DNA of 64,000 nt from NCBI GenBank assembly GCA_003339415.1, contig PDHQ01000063.1, positions 101,345-165,344 of the forward strand. The letters run 5' to 3'. Shown here one piece after another: positions 19,582 to 31,398 of this stretch. Both the position numbers and the translations under genes were made by a program. The DNA comes from Ophiocordyceps camponoti-saundersi (nom. inval.). Lineage: Eukaryota; Ascomycota; Sordariomycetes; Hypocreales; Ophiocordycipitaceae. The notes under the pieces are model-generated. The model saw nothing but the letters and a program-made list of their open reading frames with translations, searched no databases and had not been told where the DNA came from. Numbering within the stretch: the stretch's first letter is position 1; each line of letters starts with the position of its first letter.

Positions 19582-21531
19582 GGGCTGAGAAGGAGAGATG
19601 TGTGATGTGACGGTCGACTATAGATGGTAGCTGGGGGATGCCATCTCACCGAGTGGGTGGCGTTCTGAGAGGTAATCGCAAGTCAGCCATCACAATCATC
19701 ATCATCATCATCATCATCTTCTTCTTCTTCTTCTTCTTCAATTCTTCCATTCTTCCCTTCACTGTGATGCCGCCAGTGAAACTCCGATTCTTTTTTTTTT
19801 GTGTCTCGGCGACGGCAGTTGAGCAACGCCATGGCGGCATTCCTTCAAGCCAACGTCATCCCCTACCGATTAGCAGCTGCTCACACACAGAAGATAATCA
19901 ATGTCTCGGGAAGAAATAAAAACCATTATATTAAAGATAAAGAGAAGAGGGGAAAAAGGGGGGGGAGGAAGGACAAGGCTCGGCTTGGTTGGGGATTCTC
20001 TCCGCGTGCCGATACCCAACCAGGGCCAAGTCTATTTCCCCCCTCACAATCAGATTGAGAAGAAAGCCATGAGCAAAAGACATGGCTATCAGAAGAGATC
20101 TTTCGGCTATCTCCCGAACAGAAATAGGAAGCTCGGTCACCCAGCGAGCTCTCTATCCCCCCCCTCCCCTTTTCCCTTCTCAAATCAACAATCTCTTCAT
20201 CGATATCAAATATCAAAAGGACTTTCGCTCCCGCGTGAAACGTGTTCGTCATCTCTCTTATCGCTTCGCTGGCAGATCGTCAACCATCGACCTGATTCGC
20301 CCAAAGCCTCCCCTCCTCGCCCGAAAAAGCAAAGAGGAAGGGGAAATGGCGAATCTGCTATCGGTTTCTTTTCTTTCTTTCGCGGACCGATGCCGGGCAC
20401 GTGGGTTGTCTCCCCGTCCAAAACCCGGAAGGGGAGGGGGGCCCTTGTGATGTTGTGATGGAGGTTTCTGCACGTTAATGGATGAGGCAGTTGGCTATGC
20501 AGGGATGGCGTCTTCTACCTACTGTTCAACCCCTCTCCCCTTCTTCTTCTATTGTCTTCCCTTGTTGTCCCTTTTCGGCGTCTGTATTGTTCCTTGACCT
20601 GGTCATAGAAGGTCGTTCGAGAAGCGATAGACGAGAGGATATTTCGTTTTCGGTAGTGAAACTTGGAGAGGCCCTGCAAGGTTGGTTCGTGAGGGGAAGA
20701 ATTGCCGATGCCGGTTGAACATAAAAGCCGGCATCCTCAATCAACCCCGTCTAATTCCCCTTCTCAATCAACTCACAGCAGTCAAACATACAAGGGTCAG
20801 GCAATTAATGACGATAATCATGATGATAAAGAAAAACCTCATCAAGACCAAAAAAATGCCAGATAACAGACAGATCCGTCTCTCGTGACTCTCATCAAGT
20901 CCGGCGCTGTCAATAAGTTCCCTTCCTGTCGGTCATGCACCGCTGCCCCTTTAGGTAGGTCTGAAGAAGGCGTGCCGCCGCCTACTTTGGCTCGGCCGAG
21001 CATCGCATCCCGCCAAGATCGGCGCTCATCCGGCCAATTCGGGGAGGCGGCCCTGTGCGATCGGCGCTCTCACATGAGATAGCAGCTGGCTTGGGTTGGT
21101 TTTTACCTTGGACCTACTTCTTCAGGGATTTGGACTGACGACATCGTCATGGACTTGTTGAGATGTGTAGGGGGATGGATGATCATGGCTTGACGAGTCC
21201 AAGGAATAAATAGAGATGCTTTCCAATCTCATTGAGATGATTCCCTCTCATCTCTCATCGTTCTCGTGCTTCTTCTATTCCTCCTTGTTCTCTTTCAAGT
21301 CTTTAGCTCCGGGCGAGATTATTCTTTTCTTCCTCTTCTGTTGTCTACTGACTTGACCGCTTCTTCTTCATCTTCATCATCTCCGTCTTCTTCATCTATT
21401 TCTTTTGGCTCTTCCTCTTCCTTACTCTTCCAAGACAAGTTATACCCCCCTGCTCCGGCTTCAGCTCTTTCATCCCCCTTTTTTCCCCTTCCGCTTCTCT
21501 CCCCTTGTTCCATCTCACCTCCATCGTCAAC
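19582..21531. other. 1.95-kb gap with CAT/CTT microsatellite
   Basis: A (CAT)n(CTT)n run lies at about 19691-19740 and a T9 tract near 19791. The remainder is CT-rich, including a strongly pyrimidine-rich stretch at 21360-21530 just before the subtilase start, as expected for a fungal promoter and leader. A 185-codon open frame at 19901-20458 has no family features and I do not call it. Confidence 0.5.
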
Positions 21532-22901
<1,370 letters not shown>

Positions 22902-23475
22902 GAGACTTTCCCTTCTCTTTTATTCAGTCTGTCTTCTTACATTGGCCTTTTTTCTTTCTTACGATGAATGCGTTTTTCATGATGGCGGTTGGCTCGTTTA
23001 CCTTGTTTATTTGGTGATACCTCACGTACAGGCTACGTTTATTATTTTTGTTCTTCCAAGGCAGGCTGGGAATTTGCTTCTTCTATTGGATAAGGAATTC
23101 ACTTTATTGGTGTTGTTGTTTTTTGCTGGACAGCGTGTAAGCCAATCGTCAGAGGGAGAGACGGACGTTGGTAGCAAGCATGAAGCGAATTTCACACCGG
23201 ATATCAGATGCGTTGCCGATAACTTCAAGTGTAGGTTTACATGTGTTTGCATACTAACTTGTCTGGTCGGCCACCTATTTGGCCTTCCGGATAGAAATAC
23301 AAGCATTCCCTGAGTTTCAAGGTCATCACAAGCAGCTGGCGGTTATCTAGTACGTACAGGATGTATGTGCAGTACAATGAAAGAGCAGCCATCATCTAGA
23401 ACTCGTTTCGTTCCAGAATATGTCGCTGTTCGTGCTTCGTCAGTCTCAACCGCCGGAAAATATAACAAGGTCGAC
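22902..23475. other. Convergent gap after subtilase
   Basis: About 570 bp between the convergent subtilase and toxin-module genes. Sequence is T-rich near 22910-23130, as expected of 3' ends. No gene or repeat of note. Confidence 0.4.
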
Positions 23476-25272
23476 TTACATGTTTTTGATAGGGCTGTTT
23501 GTTTCCAGCTCAAACTTTCTAAGCAGCGTCCAGAGATACTTCTTCTGACTATCCTCATAAGGCTCGAGCTCGGGCTTCACCAGACGCGTCGGATGCGGCG
23601 GTAACAACCCCTTTTCACGGGCTACATCCCACCAGCCATCCGGGGATGAGGAACCATGCTGAGCTTCAACTCGACGCAGAACGACATTGCTCACGCAGTC
23701 CATCATGGCCTCGTCGACATACTTCTCGATCATGCGCACCGAGAGAGGCAGTATGTTGTTCTGCACTTTGTCATCGAGCACATGTTTCACTTTTTTGATG
23801 CGATCTTCGTATCCCGTCTTCCAATAGTCCTTGATGGCGTTCGAGACTGACTTGTACGTCCGGTCCCTGAGCTGGATGGTGGACAGACGGATGTTGTTGT
23901 ACATGCGGTCGATGTTGAGCTCTTTCGAAACCCTGAGGACATCGCAAAGCTGGTTTCGAAGCACAGAAACAGATGCATCGGCTTCCTTCCTCTCCTCGGC
24001 GGATATCGTTGGAGAAGCAAGGTCGTTCTCGGCTTTGGTGAGTTCAGTTGCTGCTTTGTAGGACATTTCAGCCGCCTCTTTGCGGAATGACTCGATGAGC
24101 CCCTCGCCCGGTCCGGATTCCGAACCCCAGTCTTCCATGAGGTGAAAGCCGATGTGATCAAGCCAACTGTCGTAAATCATATCCTCGAGATGCGCGGCCT
24201 CCTCGAGTTTCTCAACTTGTCGCCGCTTCTCTTGGTCTTCCAAGAACTTGACGATCAAGGGACGAGCAAAGAGATGCAAGGCGAAGCCGCCGATGGCCAC
24301 CAACAAACCAGCGATTGGACTGCCAATAGCAGTGGCGATGGCTGCGGCACCGAAGATGACCATGTCGACGCCTACGCATACGGCGGTATCGACTCGCTGC
24401 TCGTGCGTGAGCGAGCCCTGCTTGATATCCGCTGCTGCCGCTCGGGCGCCGCATCCGGCGAAGGGTACGATGCTCAGGGCGGCGGCGTTGAAGTCGACAA
24501 ATGTCCCGTTGTTGAAGGCCCATTGCACGCCTTCGTACGCGGTATGAGCCAGCCAGTAGCCGACGAAGAGCTTGGACAGACCTGACAGGCCTTTCGCCGC
24601 CAAGGCGTCGGCGCGGCCTGAAGCGAAGAACTTGACAAGTTGACCAGTAGGCTTGCCGGCGGCCGCTCTTTGAGCGAGATCATTGGTCACTTTGACGACC
24701 AAGGCCTGCCGCTTTTCAAAGTTGCTCACTACCTGAGCCTTGAGAGTTCCGCTCTTGAAGGCTTCCAAACGATCAAAGCCAAAGAGCTTGGCCATTTGGT
24801 TCCATCGTGTCTCTACCGCGTCAACTGCGTTTCGCTTGCCAAGGCATTGGGTTCCATTGCACTGAATATTGTGCAACAGATCTTTGCGTGTTCCTTCTTC
24901 CCAGAACTCGCTATAGGAGTCTAGATAGCGTGGCATTTCTTGGTGATACTGCCCCACCGTTCTCAGCCGAAATGACTTTTCCTTCTCTTCGTACTCGGCT
25001 TGCACGGCGGCATCAATCTCTGATTCCGTGGCGTTTGTCGACCCTTGCCCAGCTTTCGCCTTGCCCCGGGTCACGGTAATAAGTCGTCGTAGAGTAGCCT
25101 CGTCCTTGTGCTGATCGTAGGTAGAGTTGCCGTTGATGATCATCTCAGGCCCGGCCGAGGGTCGAATCGTGCCAGGCTCGGTGAATTCATCCTGTCCCGG
25201 ACCATTAGGGATAAGAGTGATGCCAATAGCCAGGCCGGGAAGCGAAGCAAGAAGCCAATTCGCGACACGCAT
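23476..25272 (-). CDS. Secreted enterotoxin-family paralogue lacking the ADP-ribosyltransferase domain
   Basis: A 598-residue single-exon protein with a probable signal peptide (MRVANWLLASLPGLAIGITLIP). It is homologous to the C-terminal two thirds of the gene at 28058-30124: a short C-x(4)-C loop (QCNGTQCLG, against TCKRDGSSCVG), then FGFDRLEAFKS against FGVADLAKSK, then a hydrophobic module with SIVPFAGC (about residue 269) and TAVCVGVD, and long charged helices to the end. No ADP-ribosyltransferase motifs are present and the frame is not broken, so this is a stand-alone C-domain form, not a decayed gene. Function unknown; it may be a delivery or partner subunit. It could also be an independent secreted protein family from which the toxins were built. 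Confidence 0.72.
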   Translation of the reverse strand: MRVANWLLASLPGLAIGITLIPNGPGQDEFTEPGTIRPSAGPEMIINGNSTYDQHKDEATLRRLITVTRGKAKAGQGSTNATESEIDAAVQAEYEEKEKSFRLRTVGQYHQEMPRYLDSYSEFWEEGTRKDLLHNIQCNGTQCLGKRNAVDAVETRWNQMAKLFGFDRLEAFKSGTLKAQVVSNFEKRQALVVKVTNDLAQRAAAGKPTGQLVKFFASGRADALAAKGLSGLSKLFVGYWLAHTAYEGVQWAFNNGTFVDFNAAALSIVPFAGCGARAAAADIKQGSLTHEQRVDTAVCVGVDMVIFGAAAIATAIGSPIAGLLVAIGGFALHLFARPLIVKFLEDQEKRRQVEKLEEAAHLEDMIYDSWLDHIGFHLMEDWGSESGPGEGLIESFRKEAAEMSYKAATELTKAENDLASPTISAEERKEADASVSVLRNQLCDVLRVSKELNIDRMYNNIRLSTIQLRDRTYKSVSNAIKDYWKTGYEDRIKKVKHVLDDKVQNNILPLSVRMIEKYVDEAMMDCVSNVVLRRVEAQHGSSSPDGWWDVAREKGLLPPHPTRLVKPELEPYEDSQKKYLWTLLRKFELETNSPIKNM

Positions 25273-25802
25273 CTTATGGTGAACAGAGATCAGTTGATAG
25301 GTAAATGGAGAGAAAGGAGGCCGACTCAGTTAAAGGAATGACGGGTGCCGATGAAGACGGATTGATGAACGAGTGAGTTAAGACGGACTGATGCACGGTT
25401 GAGTTTAAGACGGACATCTATTTATGCATATATAGGTATACATGCATGCCTACACAGCACCTAGGCTACCTACCTACCTACCTAGATACCAGGTAAGTAG
25501 GTACGCAAGTCATTGGCAATAGGTTAGTGATCGAGTAAGCCTCGCTGAGCGTAAATAGCCAATAAGTCAGTGCTCCACGAACTGAGCCTGATGCTCAGCC
25601 TCGACACTGACAGGTGAACCCGTGCCGGAAACAAGGTATCCTCGTCTCCAAGGGCTTATGCAGAGATTCAAGCTATTACCCCGCATCTCTGGATAAATGT
25701 ATGCCGCTCTGGGCGGTTCCTGACGAGACTGTCCGTAAGCCGTCGTTTCAGGCCCGTGGCTCGATCCGTTCTCCATGCGTTCACTCATCCCTCGGCCGTT
25801 CA
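25273..25802. other. Gap between divergent island genes
   Basis: Contains a CCTA/GGTA microsatellite at about 25465-25505. It runs into the 72-bp tandem repeat array listed separately. No gene seen. Confidence 0.4.
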
Positions 25803-26090
25803 ATTCTGCCTTGTCTATGCGGTTTGCGATGCCTGATTTATCTGAACAGCTTTATGAGCACCTGTCAGATTAGATCCTGCCTCGTCTATGCGGTGTCTTC
25901 GGTGACTGATTTACCTGAGTAGCTTTACGAGCACCTGATAGATTAGATTCTGCCTCATCTATGCGACCTGCGATGGTCGACCTACCTGAGCAGCCGTGTG
26001 AGCCCTTGATAGATTAGATTCTGCCTCGTCTATGCGGTGTCTTCGGTGACTGACTCACCTGAGTAGCTTCAAGTGCCCTTGATGGATTAG
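25803..26090. repeat. Four-copy ~72-bp tandem repeat in A-B-A-B order
   Basis: Units at 25803-25873, 25874-25946, 25947-26017 and 26018-26090, with a trailing fragment from 26091. Each begins near ATTCTGCCTCGTCTATGCG and ends in GATTAG. Units 1 and 3 share a TGCGATG core while 2 and 4 share GGTGTCTTCGGTGACTGA, so the real period is a 144-bp dimer. It sits upstream of the secreted-protein gene at 26304. Confidence 0.85.
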
Positions 26091-26184
26091 GATCCGTCTC
26101 ATCAACAGCCTAGCTTTCTGAGCATAATTATGATTCCTCCATACAAGCAATGACCCGTCCAAAGACGCGACAGGCGATGGAAAC

Positions 26185-26192
26185 TATATAAA
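26185..26192 (+). promoter_or_regulatory. TATA box of the 26304 gene
   Basis: TATATAAA lies 112 bp upstream of the ATG at 26304, in a position normal for a fungal core promoter. Confidence 0.5.
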
Positions 26193-26303
26193 GCGAAAAA
26201 AAGAGACGCTGCCGACTCTCCGCTTCCATCTGTCGGATAAACCTCTCGCTTCTCTTCCACGTGCTACTCTCCCTCTCTTTGAACGAACTTGCACTGCATC
26301 ACG

Positions 26304-27311
26304 ATGAGACCTGTCCTCGCATCCGTGGCCCTCTTTGCGGCAACAACTCTCGCCCTGCCTCCGCTAAAATTACCATCCTTCAAAGGGTGGACTGCAAAAG
26401 CCCAAACGGGCAGACAGCCGTCGCTCGTCGCAGAAGGCCCCTCGGCAAAACCCGGACCAGGCGAAGTGCCTAGTGGTCTTGAAAGGCCTGGTGGCAGCCC
26501 ACCGGTGACCAGGCCAGGTCACGAGCTCGGTTCACCGCGCGGTTCGTCGCGGAAACAGCCTTCGGGGGGCCAGAGCGCGTCTTCACACAGTGGTGTTGGG
26601 AACAGAGCCTGGCAGACAAGCCTCCAAAGACAATCCTTGAGGGACGCGCTGAAGGCTGGATCGACGACGACGAAGACACCGAGTATCAGAGTCACAACGG
26701 CCGACAACCAGCGCGGGGCCGTCGCTGGAAAGCCTTACAATGTTGACGCCTACAGAAAGAGGGTAGTGAGTCCCACAGACGAGTTCAACAAGCCTAACTT
26801 CCACACCTTTGAACCCGGCAATCCATCTCTAAGGGGACCGGCGCCGGGCGCCAACGGCGGATACGCAGGCAGTGGTATCACCGGCGGCGGCACCATTGGC
26901 GTCAACTCCCGCGGCAAGAAACTTGCAAAGGACGGCGAAGCTCTGATCGAACATCGAGGGGAGGTCGAGCCAATTCAATACATACCCACTTCCGCCTACA
27001 GGGGATCCACATCACCGAAAGCCGCCCAAGGAGCTGGTCAAGAGACTTATAAACTTGAACAGATCAATCCGTTGGGTGTTGTCTCGGAGAAAGACCGTCA
27101 GCCCTTCTACTTTACGAGAACTAAACAACCGTCGAGGACCGCTGAGGGGACCAAGGATGAGGCAAAACAGCAACCTGAAACCATCGCAAAGACAAATAAG
27201 AATGCTCCCAACAGGGCTCCCTTGCCCGAATTTCCAGAAGTGCCTAATGATCCTCTTCTGGCCCCGCCGGCCGCCGTCAGACCCAAGTCAAAGTCCGCGG
27301 AGACGGCTTGA
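26304..27311 (+). CDS. Secreted cysteine-free protein of unknown function
   Basis: A 335-residue single-exon protein from the ATG at 26304, with a clear signal peptide (MRPVLASVALFAATTLALP). The mature part is basic and rich in Pro, Gly, Ser and Lys and I see no cysteine. Residues about 30-120 are low complexity. A more structured middle contains FNKPNFHTFEPGNPSLRG, GGYAGSGITGGGTIGVNSRG and EVEPIQYIPTSAYRG. I do not recognise a family. It lies between two enterotoxin-family genes, so an effector role is a guess from context only. Codon use and open length make it a likely real gene. Confidence 0.7.
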   Translation: MRPVLASVALFAATTLALPPLKLPSFKGWTAKAQTGRQPSLVAEGPSAKPGPGEVPSGLERPGGSPPVTRPGHELGSPRGSSRKQPSGGQSASSHSGVGNRAWQTSLQRQSLRDALKAGSTTTKTPSIRVTTADNQRGAVAGKPYNVDAYRKRVVSPTDEFNKPNFHTFEPGNPSLRGPAPGANGGYAGSGITGGGTIGVNSRGKKLAKDGEALIEHRGEVEPIQYIPTSAYRGSTSPKAAQGAGQETYKLEQINPLGVVSEKDRQPFYFTRTKQPSRTAEGTKDEAKQQPETIAKTNKNAPNRAPLPEFPEVPNDPLLAPPAAVRPKSKSAETA

Positions 27312-28057
27312 AGGCGGGAGGACGGACAATTCTTAACCCAGACGAGGGGCTTGAGTGTAGATCGAGTGCTGTTGTCTTGTGACTTCTATTTCTCCTCCTA
27401 TGTTGTCGTCGTCTTGTTTTTCCTTTTCTTCTCGTCGTTCTCTCGCTTTCTTCTTTTCTTCCCATTCTCATACACGGCTGTATCGCGTTGGAAACTACCA
27501 AGTCTTGATCATCATCACTCTCCCTCGTCCTCCTCTGTCTCCTTTTCATTCGTGAACATGTCTGTGTGCCGTACAAGCAAGGCTCGTAAGGATAAATATC
27601 GCAAGCTTCGTTGGCTTGATGGGCTGCACTCTGCCTTTAACTTCTCAAACCAACTATCGACCTGATAGACAGTAGCCATCCATCCATATCTCTCTCTCTC
27701 TAGTAATCAGCCTATCCTTCACTACATCACATACAGCTCCACACAAAAAGACCTTGTTCGATCAGCCACTCGCATGGCATGATCTGCATGCTATATAAGC
27801 TTATTTCCCCAGTTTCTGTCCAATTACCAAGTCGAGGCAAGTCTGCAAGGATATGAGTAGCAATTTAACGGGGCTCCAGACTGCGATTCACCGTGGCTCC
27901 ATCTTAACCTCCAAGGTTTTTCCCTGTCTACCTACCTACCTACCTACATACTACCTACCTATGTACATACATATCTAGCCAAGTCGGTAGGTGACCGCAG
28001 GTGACCGTAGGTGAGTGGCTAAACCCCTCGCCCGATTCGCCTTGCACTCCGCTCCCA
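27312..28057. repeat. Convergent gap with CTAC microsatellite
   Basis: About 750 bp. CT-rich at 27390-27550, with a CTAC/TACA run at about 27930-27975. No gene seen. Confidence 0.5.
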
Positions 28058-30124
28058 TCAAGCTTCCGGCAAACTCTCGGGGCTACTCCCCTCCGACCTG
28101 CGGCAAAGCTCGGGCGTGTCCAGCTTATCAAAGTGTCCGTCCACGATGCCGTTCAGGTGATCGACGCCCCGGGGCCAGACGGGCAGCGACTGACTCTGGC
28201 CCCGCATCTTCTTGACAGAGTCTACCATTCGGTCTGTCATGCGAAGCATGGCATCGACTCCTGCCTCTAGGGGCATCGGAGCTGTGACTACAATGATAGC
28301 CTGTCGCTCGAGCGTTTTCCAGAACTTGTCGTCGAATGTGACTTGCTCTTGATGCAGCCAGTTATTCATTTGCTGCTTGAAATGCTCGCGGAGCCGTTGC
28401 TTCGTCTTGTCCGCTTCCTGGCAGATCCTATCGTCCATGCGCCGGGATGCGACGAAGAGCTTCCTCATCATGAATCTTCGCTCAAACTTGGTCATCGTGA
28501 CGTTGGACTTCAAGAGTGACAGCGCGCCCGCTGCCATCTTGCCTTTGGCCTCGGCTGCCTTGAAGACGATGGCGGACATCTCCGTCATGTACTGCCGATG
28601 GATGTTGTCCGCAAAGGTGTCAGATCGGAGGTACCTTTCCACGCCGCCGCAGAACTCGGACCATCCGTCGAGACGGTTTCGAGAGACGACCTCGCTATCG
28701 TCGATGCTGTCTATCAGCGGCTTCGCCAGAAGCTCCCACCAAACGCGCGTCAGCTGAACCAAGACGCCCAGCGGCCACAGAGGACTGAGCAGCAGAACGT
28801 CGCCGACGACGCAAAGAGTCGTTCCCACGGGATCCATCTGGCCCCTGGCCCCGTCAGCCCCTGCTTGGACGACGCAGCCGACGACGGGGACGATGGACGA
28901 CAGCACCGCCACCCGATCCAGGGCACTCGTCTCGGCCGAGAAGACGTCGACAACTTCCTTGACATATATGCCCAGAACGCCGACGACGAGGACGCCTTTC
29001 CCGGCCGTCTTGGCCGTCTTGGCCAGATTCGTCGTCCGGATCGACGACGAGAGCGGTTGGTAGCCCCTGAGCCGAGCCCGCAGTTCAGCAACCTCCAAAC
29101 CCGCCTTACTCTTGGCCAGGTCCGCGACGCCGAAGCGAACGGCCAGCTTCTCAAAGTCCTTGGCCGCCACCGTCTCGCTCACTCGAGCCAGGACCTCTTC
29201 ATCCGTCTCTCCTGCCTTTGAAAGGGCTCTTCCGACACATGATGAGCCATCCCTCTTGCATGTATCTTCATAGGTTCTCGAGGCTCGTGTCATCGCTTCT
29301 ACGTACTCCTCTCTTGATTCAAAGCCGTAGAATCTCCAGAATTCCTCTGGGTCAATCGACTCTCCGCTTTCCGAACCTGATGATGATTCCTCGGGGATTT
29401 CTCTTGGTCCTGGAAAGGCCTCGCTCGGCGGATACTCCCTAAACCGAGGCGGGAAGTCGCCCATGAAGCTGCTCATCCTCCGTCCTCTCATAAAGACCAT
29501 TGCGCCACGTCTCGCGCCTGGATGAGACCACAATGACTCTCTAACCCAGGTGACCGGCCGAAGAATGCTTGGGAACTCAGTCGTGATGCCGCGAATTGGT
29601 GAATCCTCCCAAAGTGCTGCTTCGTAATCTGGATTCTCCTGCCAAGGCGCGTCTTTCTCGTGTTGCCATCGGAAGCGTTTCACCTGCGACCAGTGCACGC
29701 CTCCGAGGGCGAGAACCTCTGACTCGTTGAGGTCATCGTCGAGGACGTTTTGAGTAGGCACAATTTCGTATAGCCAGCCTGGATATGTCTCAGCCACCTC
29801 TTGGTCCTGGGCCAAGGATACATAGGCCGTTTCCCAGGCAGCATCGGCGGGCTCTCCCTCTACATCCTCTGCTCCATAGCCTTTCGGACCGGCCGCGTAA
29901 TGACGGTGCATGTAATACGCTCGGGGGTTATCTGCCCAGTTCGGATGTCCATGGGGCCGGAAGCCACCTTCGGCCCTGATTTCTTGAGGCGACCTCTTGT
30001 CTCCTCGGTACAAGTATGTGCCATCTTGGCGACGGGCAATCGTTCCGGAGAGGCTTGCGCCGCCAGTCTCGAGCCAAGACAGCCACAGCGGCGCTGCGCG
30101 AGTAACTATCTTCGCCCAGTGCAT
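28058..30124 (-). CDS. Secreted heat-labile-enterotoxin-A-like ADP-ribosyltransferase protein
   Basis: A 688-residue single-exon protein from the ATG at 30124, which gives a plausible signal peptide; the frame is open to 30217. The N-terminal ADP-ribosyltransferase-like domain keeps the key elements: an Arg in TYLYRGDKRSPQEI (Arg40), a Ser in AYVSLA (Ser103, replacing the usual Ser-Thr-Ser) and the paired glutamates in NESEVLALGG (Glu134 and Glu136). A disordered acidic linker follows, then the C-x(5)-C loop, the hydrophobic VPVVGC module (about residue 412) and long helices shared with the paralogues at 14090 and 23476. Such proteins are predicted to modify host G proteins or other targets. 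Of the three paralogues this is the most likely to be active. No B-subunit gene is visible. Confidence 0.82.
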   Translation of the reverse strand: MHWAKIVTRAAPLWLSWLETGGASLSGTIARRQDGTYLYRGDKRSPQEIRAEGGFRPHGHPNWADNPRAYYMHRHYAAGPKGYGAEDVEGEPADAAWETAYVSLAQDQEVAETYPGWLYEIVPTQNVLDDDLNESEVLALGGVHWSQVKRFRWQHEKDAPWQENPDYEAALWEDSPIRGITTEFPSILRPVTWVRESLWSHPGARRGAMVFMRGRRMSSFMGDFPPRFREYPPSEAFPGPREIPEESSSGSESGESIDPEEFWRFYGFESREEYVEAMTRASRTYEDTCKRDGSSCVGRALSKAGETDEEVLARVSETVAAKDFEKLAVRFGVADLAKSKAGLEVAELRARLRGYQPLSSSIRTTNLAKTAKTAGKGVLVVGVLGIYVKEVVDVFSAETSALDRVAVLSSIVPVVGCVVQAGADGARGQMDPVGTTLCVVGDVLLLSPLWPLGVLVQLTRVWWELLAKPLIDSIDDSEVVSRNRLDGWSEFCGGVERYLRSDTFADNIHRQYMTEMSAIVFKAAEAKGKMAAGALSLLKSNVTMTKFERRFMMRKLFVASRRMDDRICQEADKTKQRLREHFKQQMNNWLHQEQVTFDDKFWKTLERQAIIVVTAPMPLEAGVDAMLRMTDRMVDSVKKMRGQSQSLPVWPRGVDHLNGIVDGHFDKLDTPELCRRSEGSSPESLPEA

Positions 30125-30223
30125 TGCGCGAGGGTGATGAAGTATTCTTTTATTGACCTCATCCGGTTGTGTCAACCAATGCCGATGAAGAGGCGATGAC
30201 AAACATCCAGACAACATACGACC

Positions 30224-30233
30224 TTTATATATA
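30224..30233 (-). promoter_or_regulatory. TATA box of the 28058-30124 gene
   Basis: TATATATAAA read on the minus strand, about 100 bp upstream of the ATG at 30124. Its position supports the 30124 start over 30217. Confidence 0.5.
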
Positions 30234-31367
30234 CTGCCTACCTATCTGGCTGTTGACTTCCGAGGGCGAGCATGATAACGATTCCGTCACCTTTCTTCGT
30301 ATTCCCATGGCGTGACGCGTGACCGAAGCATCGCCATTCTTGTCCGCGAGCAACCCGTGTTCATCCTTCATTTCCCTGGGTGTACGCCAGAGAAGAGGTC
30401 GAGACGAGCAGGGGAGAGCCTCCGCCATCAATAGGTCAGCCGATTTTTACGGGAGCACGATCATGCATTCGTCATGGCTATTCTTTGCTCGGGAAGGAGT
30501 TCTGGCAAGGGTTTCATCCTCTTGCACAAATGTGGCTGGATCTCGTGGGTGAATACGGTGCTTTTCCCGTAGACCGGAGGTGAAGAAGAGATGGAAGTTT
30601 CATTCCACGTGGCTGAGCAGCCACTTGGCGAAAGGTTAACGAGGTGGAAGAGCAGGATGGAGGGATTTAAGCACATGTCATCTGTATATGTATGTATGTA
30701 TGTATGTATATAGCAGCGGGATCTACGCAGATGTGATCGGCAGAGAGAGAGAGAGGGGGGCGGGTTCGTGCGTGTTGAAGAGAAGAGCTTGACATGTCTC
30801 GCTTTGGAAAAAAAGAAGAGCCTGTCGAGTAACTTGAACTCTGTTGCTACCTAGAATCGATATAACTAAGACTTGACGCAGAGGACGCGTTTCGAGGTTT
30901 GACACGTGGCCGGGGGATCATCCGTCTTCTCCAGCTTTCGCTTGCGCGGGAGGTGCTAGAAAAGGCAAAGACTTTGATGAATCGTGAGAAACAGGGTTTC
31001 TTATCAGATGCCAAGAGGGTTAAGTATGTGCATCTATGTATATGCGCTCTCGCACCATTTAAGAAAAGTTTAAAGGGTCTAGAAGAAGACGGCCAGTAAA
31101 ACGAGCTTTCAGAGACTAAAGAGGTGCGCCATGAGCAGACCTTGAAGCGTCTACACACAACCATGTAAGTATGTATGTAAGTAAGCAGGTATGAGGGTTT
31201 GTGCATATATTTCTCGTGCATGTCCGTGAGTTTATTGTTAAAACACATACATACAACATCTATAACGACAAAGGCTCGAAGAAACAGGCCGTCTTCGTCT
31301 TCGGCAGACTTTCTTTTCAGGACATTTGGTCAGATGTCCGTGTCACGTCTCAAGACGTCTTGACTGG

Positions 31368-31398
<31 letters not shown>

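Noticed and set aside
19901..20458. 185-codon open frame on the plus strand
   Set aside because: Low-complexity Arg/Lys/Pro composition, no signal peptide or domain, and overlapping open frames in all other phases show it is chance.
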